From positions 1-64,000 of the forward strand of contig NZ_BBDN01000011.1 of NCBI RefSeq assembly GCF_001316265.1: a stretch of 64,000 bases of DNA. The letters are read 5' to 3'. The position numbers and the translations under genes are program-made. Below, piece after piece: positions 11,494 to 21,223 of the stretch; the first letter of the stretch is position 1; every line of letters begins with the position of its first letter. The DNA is from Vulcanisaeta sp. JCM 16159. GTDB taxonomy: Archaea; Thermoproteota; Thermoprotei; Thermoproteales; Thermocladiaceae. The notes beneath the pieces are model-generated. The model was not told the origin of the DNA and did no database searches. It saw nothing but the letters and a program-made list of their open reading frames with translations.

Positions 11494-13733
11494 ATGAATT
11501 ATATAATTAATATAAGGCCCAGGCAAGTAATTAGTGATTTTATCAGGTTAATGAGTAAGGGGCCTACAAGCGATTACTGGTATAGCGATGTTATTGAGGA
11601 GATTAGGGAGATGGCCAAGTACGGTAGACCCATTAGAATATTCAGAAGAGGCGTTAGGAAGTATAGGATACTTGACAACATTGGCTTTGGCATTAATGAA
11701 ACTAGGTTGACAGGTAACGAGAAGGGCAAGGCCAGCCTCACCTCGTCCATAGGCGGTATAGAGGTTTCGGCACCCATATACCTGGCCGACATGTCCTTCG
11801 GAGCCCTTGCCGGTGTGCCCAACGTAGTCGAGGCCGAGCTAGCCGACGAACTAATGCTCATAAGCGGTACTGGTGAGGGTGGTTTACACCCTGAGGTTGC
11901 CAGGCATAAGAGGATATTCGTGCAGTGGGCCTCGGCCAGGTTCGGCGTGGATATAAATACGTTAATGGCGGGCATGGGCGTGGTCATTAAGATCGGGCAA
12001 GGAGCCAAGCCAGGCATTGGTGGTCACCTACCGGCCTCTAAGGTGACCCAAGTAATATCTCAAGTTAGGAGGATTCCCATCGGCATTGACGCATTATCGC
12101 CCGCGCCCCACCACGATATTTACTCCATTGAGGACCTCAAGCAGAGGATTGACGCGCTTAAAGAGGCCACTGGTAAGCCCGTCTTTGTTAAGGTCGCGGC
12201 TACCAACTACATACCATACATAGCGGCCGGCATAGCAAGGATGGGGGCTGATGGTATTATTATTGATGGCCATGGAGCTGGCACGGGGGCCACACCACTG
12301 GTGGTTAGGGATAATATAGGCATACCCATTGAGTTGGCCGTGGCCTCGGCCGATAAGATGCTTAGGGAGGAGGGGCTCAGGGATAGGGTTACGTTGATAG
12401 CCGCCGGTAGGATTTCCACGGCTGATGACGCCGCGAAGCTCATGGCCCTTGGGGCCGACGCGGTCTCCCTAGGCACGGCATTGCTTATATCCATGGGCTG
12501 TGACATGGCCAGGACATGCCATAGGGGCAACTGCCCTGCAGGGATAACGAGTAAGCTCGTTGATGGAACAATAATAGTTGACCATGACTTCGCCTTCAAG
12601 TCGTCTAGGAACTTCCTAACGGCATTCATGGAGGAGTTAAGGTTAATCCTAGACAGCCTGGGCATTGATGATGTTAGGAAGCTCGTTGGAAGGAGGGATC
12701 TGCTGCAGGGCCGTTGTCTTGATGAGGTAACGGCGAAGGTTCTAGGCATTAATGAAACGCACTGTGACTCAATTAATGAGAACATCATAAACCCAGGCAA
12801 TGTTTGGACGCCTGATTATTCGATTTATGCGACGCAGCTCGTGAGGACCGGTGACGTAGTCATCGTGAGCATGGGTAGCACCGGGCCGCCGGAGGTTGAG
12901 CCCCCGAAGAGACTGATTGATTGGTTGAGGTTCGATGGCGCCCAGGTCACGAAACCAGCCATAGACCATATAGAGAGGACATAGACGTGTCGACAACGCT
13001 GGCTGAGGGTAGACTGTGGCTTTCCATGCCGGTAATAATTAGGCCACCGAGGACCTGGGACAGGGAGCTCATTAGAGAAGCCAAGTTTGTTGCCAGGGCT
13101 AATTCAGTAATGGTGGATCTCGAGGGCATGGATATAGTTGATAACAAGCACCTAATGAGGGTTATGTGGGATACATACATTGAGAAATTGGGCGCGCTCG
13201 TAATAACCAATCCGCAGCAAGTCATGCCCGGCGTCAACGTACCCACATACGTAAGGATTACGGAGGCAGGTGAGGTTAGCAATGCCGTAAATGCACTGGC
13301 GAGGAAAAATAATTGGTTTGACGGTGTAATAATAGACATTAATGATGATTATCCAGAGGCGCACTTGGTTAGGCTTGATGTTGAGCTTAGGAGGAGGGGT
13401 ATTAGAGATAACGTGGACTTATTAATCCACATGCCCAATATCAGGAGTAGTGGGGATATTATTAAGTTAGTGGCCCTTGGTGCGGATGCAGTAATCATAA
13501 GTGGTTTTGTGGAAAGGGCGCTACATGGTTATTCAGGTATTGAGGACTTTAGGCTTAGGTTTATGAAATTCCTAATCGGCGTTAAGAGGGAGATTGCCCA
13601 GCTCCTTGGTGCGGCCGGCATATACTCGCTGCAGTCGGTTGTTGGTAATAGGGAGTTGCTCAGGGCTTTGAGTGGTAGGGTTAGGGACATGCTCATGGTT
13701 AAGCTCGCTGGTGAGGACGTACTCTATAGATGA
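11494..13733 (+). CDS. Glutamate synthase FMN/iron-sulfur domain followed by a central-domain-like barrel
   Basis: Synthase part of glutamate synthase, reductively aminating 2-oxoglutarate. APIYLADMSFGALAG, SGTGEGGLHPE, KIGQGAKPGIGGHLPA and DGHGAGTGATP form the FMN/2-oxoglutarate barrel. GCDMARTCHRGNCPAGI supplies the three cysteines of the [3Fe-4S] cluster. After about residue 480 the chain continues with AQVTKPAIDPYRED, the sequence that normally opens the GltB central domain, and a second barrel-like region follows (VALGADAVIISGF, GIYSLQSVVGNRELLRAL). About 746 residues in all. A frameshift near 12962 lies exactly at this junction, so two separate genes remain possible, but the continuous family match favours one protein. 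Works with the preceding glutaminase gene. Confidence 0.82.
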
Positions 13734-13806
13734 TTAATCAATAAAAATATAGTAAGTAATCCACGGCATGGTAATATTTATAAAAGGATAACTAGCAAAT
13801 TGATGC

Positions 13807-14785
13807 GTGATTAACCAGGAATTTCAGAATTAATGGCGCAATAACCAGGGCTGAGGAGGACCTTAGCAGGTTAAGGGAGTTGTTGGTTAGGTATGGCGGT
13901 AATGTGAGGGTTGTGGACCTCATGCAATTAATACATGAGCCGCTACTTCTTAGGCTTATAAATGATGTGTTAGTGAGCAATGATAGGATTGCCTACCTAG
14001 GACCCGAGGGTAGTTACTCACATGAGGCTGCCCTTCAATTATTTGGTAAAGATGCAATACTTACTTCCCTTAAGTCAATTGGTGATGTGGTCAAGGGCGT
14101 TTATAGGGGCGATTATGGCTTTGGTGTTATACCCATCGAGAATAACCAGGCCGGGGTTGTTGGTGAGTCCATGGAGGCCCTGCTTAGGTGGAATGTGTAT
14201 GTGAATTACGCAATTGATTATAGGGTGTCTCTATGCCTGGTTGTTAATGATGGGAGTGACATAAACGACATTAAGGAGATTTACTCCCACCCACATGCGA
14301 TTAATGAGGCACTGAACTTCATATCAAAATTAAATGTCTCGGTAAATTATACGCAATCAACTTCAGAGGCCCTGAGGATAATTAAGGGCTTTAGGCACAG
14401 GGCCGCGGTGGCCTCTAGAATGGGTGCTGAGCTTCATGGTCTTAAGTCATTGATCTGCGGTATTGAGGACAACCTGAACTACACAAGGTTCTTGGTAATA
14501 TCAAGGCACATGGGTAGGGTTGGAGATAGGACAATGGCGATATTCTCAGTACCCAATAGGCCGGGTTCCCTATTCAATGCCCTTAAGCCCTTTGCTGACC
14601 TTAGCATAAACCTATCAATGATTTACTCAAGGCCTAATAGGGGTAGTCCCTGGAGCTACGACTTCCTACTGGAGACCGAGTGCCAATTAAGCGATGTAAA
14701 CTGCTCAAGGGCTTTTGATGAATTAAGTAGGGTGGCTGTTTATGTAAAAATGCTGGGTAGTTATCCTGTGGTTAGGTTTTATTAA
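13807..14785 (+). CDS. pheA: Prephenate dehydratase
   Basis: Converts prephenate to phenylpyruvate in phenylalanine synthesis. RIAYLGPEGSYSHEAAL begins the catalytic domain, GVIPIENNQAGVVGES is the substrate-binding loop, and NYTRFLVI contains the catalytic T-R-F. The C-terminal ACT domain is NRPGSLFNALKPFA with YSRPNRGSPWSYDFLLE, which binds phenylalanine for feedback inhibition. An N-terminal helical extension of about 60 residues precedes the catalytic domain; it is shorter than a chorismate mutase domain and I cannot assign it. The start is uncertain: I give the GTG at 13807, which requires a frameshift near 13825. TTG codons at 13880 would give a shorter protein with intact catalytic parts. 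Confidence 0.88.
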
Positions 14786-14871
14786 CTGACTAATTCTATA
14801 TATTTTAACTGACGAATTTATATAAAATAAGTATAACTTATAAGCACCCCCTTCACTATTTTTCATTGAGT

Positions 14872-16405
14872 ATGGACCACACACCAATGAGCATGTGCAC
14901 CCAACACCCAGATAACGCTCAAGTACCTAATTGGGTTAAGGATAGCGTTATCCAGGGTGATGATGAGATTCACGAGGCATACCTAGCCTACAGCCTATAT
15001 GGTTGCCATGAGGTCATGTGGGACTTTGAGGGCAAGGATGTCGATATTTACGTGGTCAGGAAACTACTTAGTAGGTACCCCGACTTCTTCAGGAAGCACG
15101 TGATTGGTAGAGACGTATACCTAACCCTCAGGTTACCTAATCCCTGGGCTGAGACCACTGAGAAAAAGTTGTTCTCGCAAGCCCTGGAGTTGGTTCCAAC
15201 GGCCTATGACATTGCCAGGGAATTTTATGGAGATGATAATGTGAATGGCGTGTTTCAGGTAATACTGCCACTAACGTCGAGGGCAGAGGAGTTGATATTC
15301 ACGTATAGGTACTACGAAAGGGTTGTGGCCGGTAAGGCTTTCATGGAGTTACTCCCTGGTGTCAAAGTTATGGATGTACTTGGCAGTGTAAAGCCGGGCA
15401 CAATAGACGTGATACCCCTCATTGAGGACCTGGACTCAATGTTGGGGATTGGCAAGATAATCATTGGTTACTGGAAAGCCATTAGGCCGAGTTACCTCAG
15501 GGTCTTCATAGCTAGGTCAGACCCAGCAATGAATTACGGCTTAGTACCTGCGGTACTCATGGCAAAGATAGCACTGAGTAAGTCATTGAGTATTGGTAGG
15601 GAGCTCGGTCTCGAGGTTTACCCAATAATTGGCGTTGGCCCAACACCATTTAGGGGTCACTTAACGCCGTATAACGTGGATAACGTCATTAGGGAGTACC
15701 ATGTGTCCATACCTTCACCATACAATCAGCCTTTAGATATGACTACCCAGAGGGTTCTGTGACTAATGCAGTGTCTAGGCTAAACAATAGGGCACCAGGT
15801 AGTGACTGCTTAATTGCGGATTATGGAAAACTCGTAGGCATTATTAGGAAGTACGTGGTTAACTACCAAAGGGAGGTTGAGGGCTTAGCAAATGCCATAA
15901 ATAAGGTCTCTAACTATGTACCTAGGAGGAGAGCCAGGAAACTACATATAGGCTTATTTGGCTATAGCAGGGGGTTTAGGGGCGTAGTCCTTCCCAGGGC
16001 AATCACATTCGTCGCAGCGCTTTATTCCCTGGGTATACCGCCTGAGGTGTTGGGGGTCTCTACTATTAATGAGTTAAGCGATGCAGAGTATGCAGCGTTG
16101 AGTGAGGCCTATGTAAACCTAAGGCATGATCTAAGCGTGGCGGCTAGGTACGTATGCCACGAATGCCTAGACATGCTCACAAAACTGGGTAATGCCTTCG
16201 GGATTACCAATGATGTAGTTCACATGGTTAGGAAAGACATTGAGACGCTTGAGGAAATGGGCATTAGGGCGGGGCCCAGCGACTATGAAAGTAGGAACAT
16301 GAGTTGCTGGCGCAGCTGTTAATTAATTCGTTGGCTGAGGGTAGGGAGGATGATACGGTTAAGTACATGGTTGAGATGGCACTAATAAGGCACGCAATAG
16401 GCTAA
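14872..16405 (+). CDS. ppcA: Phosphoenolpyruvate carboxylase, archaeal type
   Basis: Carboxylates PEP to oxaloacetate (anaplerosis). The small archaeal enzyme of about 510 residues is recognised by its N-terminus MSMCTQHPDNAQVP, by YGCHEVMWDFEGKDVD, LPLTSRAEEL, and GVGPTPFRGHLTP, which carries the active-site Arg. The ATG at 14872 is chosen over a TTG six bases upstream because archaeal PpcA proteins begin close to the MCTQHPD motif. Frameshifts near 15760 and 16300 interrupt the gene; the third piece ends ELLAQLLINSLAEG...ALIRHAIG. The stop codon overlaps the stop of purP on the opposite strand, a tail-to-tail arrangement. All large conserved motifs are present, so the enzyme is probably functional and the breaks are sequence errors. 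Confidence 0.92.
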
Positions 16406-17509
16406 GTCACCAACTTTTCCAGGCAATCACCCTCAAGGCACTCCCTAATCTCCATCGCAACCCTCTTGCCCATGCTTATGGGCTTTCCAAAGTATAGCTT
16501 GCTGTATTGGCTCCCGATGCCCATGTATATGTTCGTGCCACCACCAATCCTGAGGGCCACATCGAAAACCACTATGTCGAGGTCCGAGGTGACCATAAGC
16601 TGCAGTGTGAATGGCCCAATGACGCCCGGCGGCTCAACCTCCTCAGCGGCCCTCACAAACCTGTCACCCACCTCGAAGAGCCTATTCAACTCGCTCTCCC
16701 TAATGGTGGCAGGTTCATGACCGATCTCAATCATCTCCACATCAAAGTAATCCCTAATCTCCAACTGCACATCAGCCGTAAGTCTCAGTAGCCCATCAAG
16801 GTTCGTCTGAATCCTCCTATCAATACTGAGTATCTCCACCTCATCCCTAGCGACACTCCTAAAGTAATTAACATTGAAGTGGGCTCCAACAACCAACTCC
16901 TCAATCGATGCCTTACCAAGGTCACCCTCACTCACCACCCCATCATTAACCAACTTCCTAAACTTCCTCCAGAAGTCCTCCCTATCCACGGCCACGAAGA
17001 AACCCCTCTCAACCCTCTTCCTCGCGTGGGGCATCTTAACCATCACGGGCCTATCAATGTCGTCAGGCGAGGAGTAAGTCCTAGGTCTCCTAATGCCTGC
17101 CCTATCGAGGATCTTATAATACGTCTTATCCCCAACCCTCTCCTCATACCTAAGCAGGTACCTATTACCGAATATGGGCACTGGGAATTGGCCCTCGATA
17201 GTATCGTAGCCCACGTAAACCGAGAAGCTCCTGTTGGGCACGAATACGGTGCTTAACGACCTCAACTTACTTACGACATCCTCCCTAGCCACATCGGCAT
17301 ACTTATCAAGTATTAACGGAATATCAACAACCCTCCTAAACCTGAGGTACGCCGTCTCCCTACCCCTCTGGCAGACGGCTATCGTCCTGAACTCCTCGTC
17401 CTTAGCCCCATCAAAAACATCAAGCTGAGTGACTCGCTATGGCGGCTATGTGCACCGAATCCACGCCAAGCTTATAATTGCTTAGTAATTCCCCGGCACT
17501 ATGCCTCAT
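16402..17509 (-). CDS. purP: FAICAR synthetase PurP, paralogue 1
   Basis: ATP-grasp enzyme that formylates AICAR with free formate in archaeal purine synthesis. Seen: IASHSALDVFDGAKDEEF at the N-terminus (after a frameshift near 17430), FPVPIFGNRYLLRYE, GAHFNVNYF, GHEPATIRESELN, PPGVIGPFTLQ and KPISMGKRVAMEIR, all typical of PurP. About 368 residues, normal. The ATG at 17509 overlaps the stop of the next purP upstream by four bases (ATGA), so the two are co-translated. This copy is almost intact and keeps the C-terminal PMSMG-type motif as KPISMG. Last gene of a PRTase-purP-purP operon that ends against ppcA. Confidence 0.9.
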
Positions 17510-18561
17510 GTGACCACCCTCTCCAGCGAGTCCTTCTCGATTGCCATCCTCACCTCCCTGGCAATCCTCCTACCCATGCTCATCGGCTCGCTCCAGTAGA
17601 GATACGAGTACGGGCTACCATACACGTACAAATTAGTCCCTGCAACAATCCTCCCAGAGAACTCGAAAATCCTTATATTAGCCTCATCATCAATAACGCC
17701 CTCCAGGGAGAAAGGTCCAATTATGCCAGGCGGTAGGGCCCTCCTGGTCTCCTCGGTAAATTTAATGCCGTAATCGAGGACCTTGGGCAACAGGCTCTCC
17801 CTGAGCACAAGTGGTATATTACCCACCACGACGAAGGTGGCTTTAGACCCAACTCCACAATTACGTCCGGCGTTAGCCTCCTCAAGCCATCAATGTTGGT
17901 TTCATACCTAATGTCGGCACCCAGTATCTCGACCCTACAGTACTGGGCTGTGGAAGTAATGTATGTATATTGGCACGCCTATCAAGTACTCCTGGACAAT
18001 GGCATCCTTAGGCGTCTTCACCAAGCCTCCCTAACCCTCTCCTCAACACCCCTAACCACCTCCTCCCCAGACCTGGCAATGAAGTAACCCCTACCGCCCT
18101 TCGCACCCGGCAACTTGACTATCACGGCCCATCAACATCATCACCGACACTGAAGAGTCTCGGTATTGGTATACCAGCCCTCCTAAGGAGGTCCATCTTA
18201 GCCCACTGATCACCCTCAACCCTAAACAACCTCCTGAGCCCGAAGATGGGTACCTCAATACCCTCGGCACAGTCCAGGCCCACATACTCGACATAACTGC
18301 CATGCGGCACCAACACGGCATTCAACGAGTGAAGCTCCCAACCACCTCGGGGTTGCATAGCTCCCTCCAGTTATTGAGAACCACGAAGTGATCAATCAAG
18401 TGCCTAAACTGCTCATAGAACCAAAGCCTATCCCTGGGCACGATGGCTACGGTCTTAAAACCCTCGAGCTTGGCCCCATGGAATATCTGAAGCGATGAGT
18501 GGCTCGCCAGCGTGGCTATGGTGACCCTATCCAAGTCATACCTAGCAAGGACCTCACTCAT
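17506..18561 (-). CDS. purP: FAICAR synthetase PurP, paralogue 2
   Basis: Second PurP-family ATP-grasp protein, diverged from its neighbour. The N-terminus has [18 protein letters not shown], then [15 protein letters not shown] and [15 protein letters not shown]; the C-terminal part has [14 protein letters not shown] and [14 protein letters not shown]. Three or more frameshifts, between about 18350 and 17830, break the middle, more than in most genes here. I cannot exclude a true pseudogene, but motifs on both sides of each break are conserved. The ATG at 18561 overlaps the stop of the phosphoribosyltransferase gene by eight bases. Thermoproteales and methanogens may carry two PurP proteins, and the second need not have the same activity. 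Confidence 0.75.
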
Positions 18562-19196
18562 CACCCAACACCCCAATGAGGGACTTATTCATGAACCTAC
18601 CGTACAACTCCCTCGATACGTAGATCGGTAGGTAATCGAAGAACACCAGATCGTTTGAGGCGTACCAGGGACCCTCACGCCAAATGCACGCCCTACAAAC
18701 AACCTCACCACCAACCCTATTAACAAGCCTCTCCAGAGTCCTCATTGTGCTACCCGTCGAAACAACATCATCAAACAAGCACACCCTCCTACCCCTGATA
18801 AACTCCACATCTTCACTGGTAAGTACAAGGGTTTGGGGCTCCCTAGTCGTTATTGACTTCACGCTCTCAGTAACGTAACCCCTCATGTAACCCTTAACGC
18901 TCATCCTAACAACCACGAACCTACCATGACCGAGACCCTTAGCCACCTCATAGGCCATGGCAATGGCCTTAGCCTCAGCCGTAACAATGATGCCCGGGTC
19001 GTATCGCCTCACGGCATTGGCAACCTCACGGCCAGCCCTACCAATGAACTCCACATCACCAAGCACAAGCCAGCATCCGAGGCAATCCATAAGCCATCAC
19101 CAATGGGCACTATGGCAAGCTACGCCTAAGGCCGAAGACCTCCACCTCATGAAACACCTGCCCCTCATAAAACCTGACAAGCCCAGTGCTATTCAT
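18554..19196 (-). CDS. Purine-type phosphoribosyltransferase
   Basis: Type I PRTase, about 214 residues. RVCLFDDVVSTGSTMRTLE is the PRPP-binding loop (two acids, small residues, T-G-S-T). GIIVTAEAKAIAMAYEVAKGLG is a second conserved stretch, and RMSVKGYMRGYV the flexible-loop region. Substrate base is not evident. Being the first gene of an operon with two purP genes, purine salvage (adenine, hypoxanthine or guanine) is the likely role. The N-terminus (MNSTGLVRFYEGQVFHEVEV) is recovered by joining frames near 19100 and 19075. The ATG at 19196 lies about 25-35 bases downstream of an A/T-rich box at 19221-19232. The stop overlaps the next gene. Confidence 0.8.
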
Positions 19197-19220
19197 GACC
19201 CATCAACCTATTAATTAACA

Positions 19221-19232
19221 CTTTTATTTAAA
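19221..19232 (-). promoter_or_regulatory. Probable TATA box of the purine operon
   Basis: On the minus strand TTTAAATAAAAG lies 25-36 bases upstream of the ATG at 19196, the right spacing for a leaderless transcript. The surrounding 60 bases are strongly A+T rich. Confidence 0.45.
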
Positions 19233-19327
19233 AATTACTTATTAAAAAAAACCGACATGCATGACGTATTTATTTAAATAATTAATTAAATAAAGCCCTA
19301 AAATTAACCACACCAGGTAAGGCAAGG

Positions 19328-19339
19328 AAAACTTAAAAG
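19328..19339 (+). promoter_or_regulatory. Probable TATA box of the tRNA gene
   Basis: AAAACTTAAAAG ends 24 bases before the first base of the tRNA (19363), the expected distance for an archaeal promoter. Confidence 0.5.
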
Positions 19340-19362
19340 ACGCGAAATAACACATTGAGCGC

Positions 19363-19481
19363 GGGGCCGTAGTCTAGCCTGGCTAGGATACGTGGGTTCA
19401 ACACGCCCGAAGCTCGGCTCGGGATCTAGGGAAGGACGCGAGCCCGAGTGATCCCGGGTTCAAATCCCGGCGGCCCCACCA
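19363..19481 (+). tRNA. tRNA with intron(s), probably tRNA-Pro(CGG)
   Basis: Acceptor halves GGGGCCG (19363-19369) and CGGCCCC (19471-19477) pair perfectly and are followed by A and an encoded CCA. The D arm (GUCU...GGAU, 19372-19389) and T arm (CCGGG-UUCAAAU-CCCGG, 19454-19470) are canonical. The gene is 119 bases, about 41 too long, so it contains intron sequence. One consistent reading puts the anticodon stem at CUCGG (19413-19417) and CCGAG (19444-19448) with loop CUCGGGA (19418-19424): anticodon CGG, Pro. That leaves about 22 extra bases after the D arm and 19 after the anticodon. I could not build perfect bulge-helix-bulge motifs by eye, so identity and intron borders are tentative. Confidence 0.8.
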
Positions 19482-20214
19482 CAAATCGTTGGTTACTTAC
19501 ACGGCCAGTCAATACCGAGGCAAATCACTCTCAATACACCCCGACTAAGTACTACGTTGGCCATAATACTACTACGGGACTAAATTAAGCCCTACCCCTC
19601 ATTTGCAATTGCCTTTCACTATTTAACGCTACGCAATGTTCAGATTATCAAAATTGAACCCTCCTTTATTTGTAGAATTACCTCCCCATTATGCGCAATG
19701 CCACCGATATGACTGATTGGTGTGCCTCTAAAAGATAAACTTACAACACTGCCTTAACCATACCTATTCCAGCCTTAGCCGGCCTTGGTTCATTGGGTGG
19801 GTTGGGCTTTGAAACTAACAGCAAACGCCTCAACGACCTCGCCGATCTATTTGCTCGTTATTCACGGCCTAGCGGTTTGGGAACTCACGAACTTAACACG
19901 TCCACAATACTCACGTCATTAATGATTAGCGTAATCGCGACAACGGCAATATACGTACTGATTATAACCAAGGAATACCTAAAGCTCCTGGGCATTAGCC
20001 CTAACCAACTACCCCAGCATTAATCATGGACTACGCACCGCCAGGTTCAATCAAGAATTGCCCTGAGGAGGACGCCGGGCCTAGCGAACTATGCACAAAA
20101 CACCGCGAGGAAGTACCACGGGAAACAACGTACAGGGAAATACTGGGTATGTGGTGAGTTTCGAAGGACTGTGAGCCATTATCCAACCAAGATACAATTC
20201 ACCATGCATGGTGA
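19482..20214. other. Intergenic stretch with one weak small reading frame
   Basis: About 730 bases between the tRNA and the CRISPR leader. It contains one short frame, 19793-20023 (+), of 76 codons. Its C-terminal half is hydrophobic (TSLMISVIATTAIYVLII), suggesting a single membrane helix, but I see no recognisable family and no clear promoter. Nothing else convincing is visible. It may be decayed accessory DNA. Confidence 0.4.
19793..20023 (+). CDS. Doubtful small membrane protein
   Basis: 76 codons, with a polar N-terminus (SKRLNDLADLFARYSRPSG) and one membrane helix (SLMISVIATTAIYVLII). No family recognised and no clear promoter. It lies alone between the tRNA and the CRISPR leader. Could be a fragment of a larger membrane gene. 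Listed for completeness. Confidence 0.25.
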   Translation: MGGLGFETNSKRLNDLADLFARYSRPSGLGTHELNTSTILTSLMISVIATTAIYVLIITKEYLKLLGISPNQLPQH

Positions 20215-20399
20215 AAGCACCGTAGGAACAAGTACGTTATTTAGTAATTGAATGGTGATGAAGGAATGGTATTACTGATGTCGTAAACACCGTTGGAACA
20301 AATACGTGCCGTGAACGCTCATGGCAATTAATGTTCCAACGACAACCATGCGGAGGGCTAGGGTAATACTTATAAAGAGCCTAATAAAGTAGCGAGCCG
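20215..20399 (+). promoter_or_regulatory. CRISPR leader with TATA box
   Basis: Non-coding region directly before the first perfect CRISPR repeat, on the side opposite the truncated repeat, so this is the leader end. ACTTATAAAG at 20368-20377 is a TATA box placed about 25 bases before the array. Upstream, two imperfect direct repeats of about 20 bases (CACCGTAGGAACAAGTACGT at 20218 and CACCGTTGGAACAAATACGT at 20289) and an inverted copy (CGTTGGAACA at 20291-20300, TGTTCCAACG at 20332-20341) occur. These could be binding sites for adaptation or regulatory proteins. Confidence 0.6.
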
Positions 20400-21050
20400 G
20401 AAGATTTCAATAGAATATTGAAAGTGCCCCACTTCTCTGCCCTATTCGTGAGTGGGGCAAACGGCGCGTTTTGAAGATTTCAATAGAATATTGAAAGATT
20501 ACTCATTACCCAACCCGAGACCGCTTTATAGACAGAACCGAAGATTTCAATAGAATATTGAAAGTAGTTATTAAGTTCCTGGAGTCAATAATGGACAGGA
20601 TTGGTAAGTGAAGATTTCAATAGAATATTGAAAGAAGGCCAGAAAGCCCCTTGGCAATAGTCAAGTACTCACTCCTAAGAAGATTTCAATAGAATATTGA
20701 AAGTGGTCTCCTTGAACATGTGCCAGGCAATGCCGATGATGATGAGCATGAAGATTTCAATAGAATATTGAAAGTTACTGCCATTACCACGGCAACCGCA
20801 ATACTCTCGTAATGCCTACCCGAAGATTTCAATAGAATATTGAAAGCGTCCCTCAGGGTGGGCACGCCATGTCGCCTGTGTAGAAACTGAAGATTTCAAT
20901 AGAATATTGAAAGCCCTATCTATGCAAATCACCTTCATGGTTAATCACCACGCAATGCCTGAAGATTTCAATAGAATATTGAAAGTATCTCAATGACCAC
21001 TTTGTAATGCCTTTCTGGTAACTAATACCTAACGAAGATTTCAATAGAAT
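20400..21050 (+). CRISPR. CRISPR array: nine full repeats, one truncated, nine spacers
   Basis: Identical 25-base repeats begin at 20400, 20473, 20540, 20610, 20679, 20750, 20822, 20889 and 20961. A 17-base truncated repeat is at 21034-21050. Spacers are 42-48 bases. The repeat reads GAAGA, then TTTCAATA, GAA, TATTGAAA and G. It ends in ATTGAAAG, the typical crenarchaeal 8-base crRNA 5' handle, so the crRNA strand is plus and the leader is on the left. The truncated repeat marks the old end. The arms TTTCAATA/TATTGAAA make the repeat a near-perfect hairpin. No cas gene is visible anywhere in the window, so processing and interference proteins must be encoded elsewhere. Repeat perfection suggests a recently active array. 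Confidence 0.97.
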
Positions 21051-21187
21051 TGCGTGAGCGTTAAAAATGGCAAAAGCGGACAAATTCCCTGGGTAAACCC
21101 ACCCAAGTACCCATGGGGAGGTTGGCACCACCGTAACTCGCTGACCCAAATACGTAAGTAATACTTAATGGTGCATATAGACAAAAG

Positions 21188-21200
21188 AAATATAAATACT
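21188..21200 (+). promoter_or_regulatory. Probable TATA box of the ParA-type gene
   Basis: AAATATAAATACT lies 24-36 bases before the ATG at 21224, consistent with a leaderless transcript starting at the start codon. Confidence 0.5.
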
Positions 21201-21223
21201 GCCCTGAGACGAACACAATTGGA

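Noticed and set aside
16402-16405. Readthrough or fusion between ppcA and purP
   Set aside because: They are on opposite strands; only the stop codons overlap.
19363-19481. tRNA read as Leu(CAA) or Val(CAC) from UUCAACAC at 19397-19404
   Set aside because: Leu tRNAs have a long variable arm not seen here, and the flanking stem does not pair; Val would need a base deletion.
20251-20285. Possible C/D box small RNA (GTGATGA then CTGATG) in the CRISPR leader
   Set aside because: C and D' boxes are spaced plausibly, but no D box or terminal stem follows; boxes this short occur by chance.
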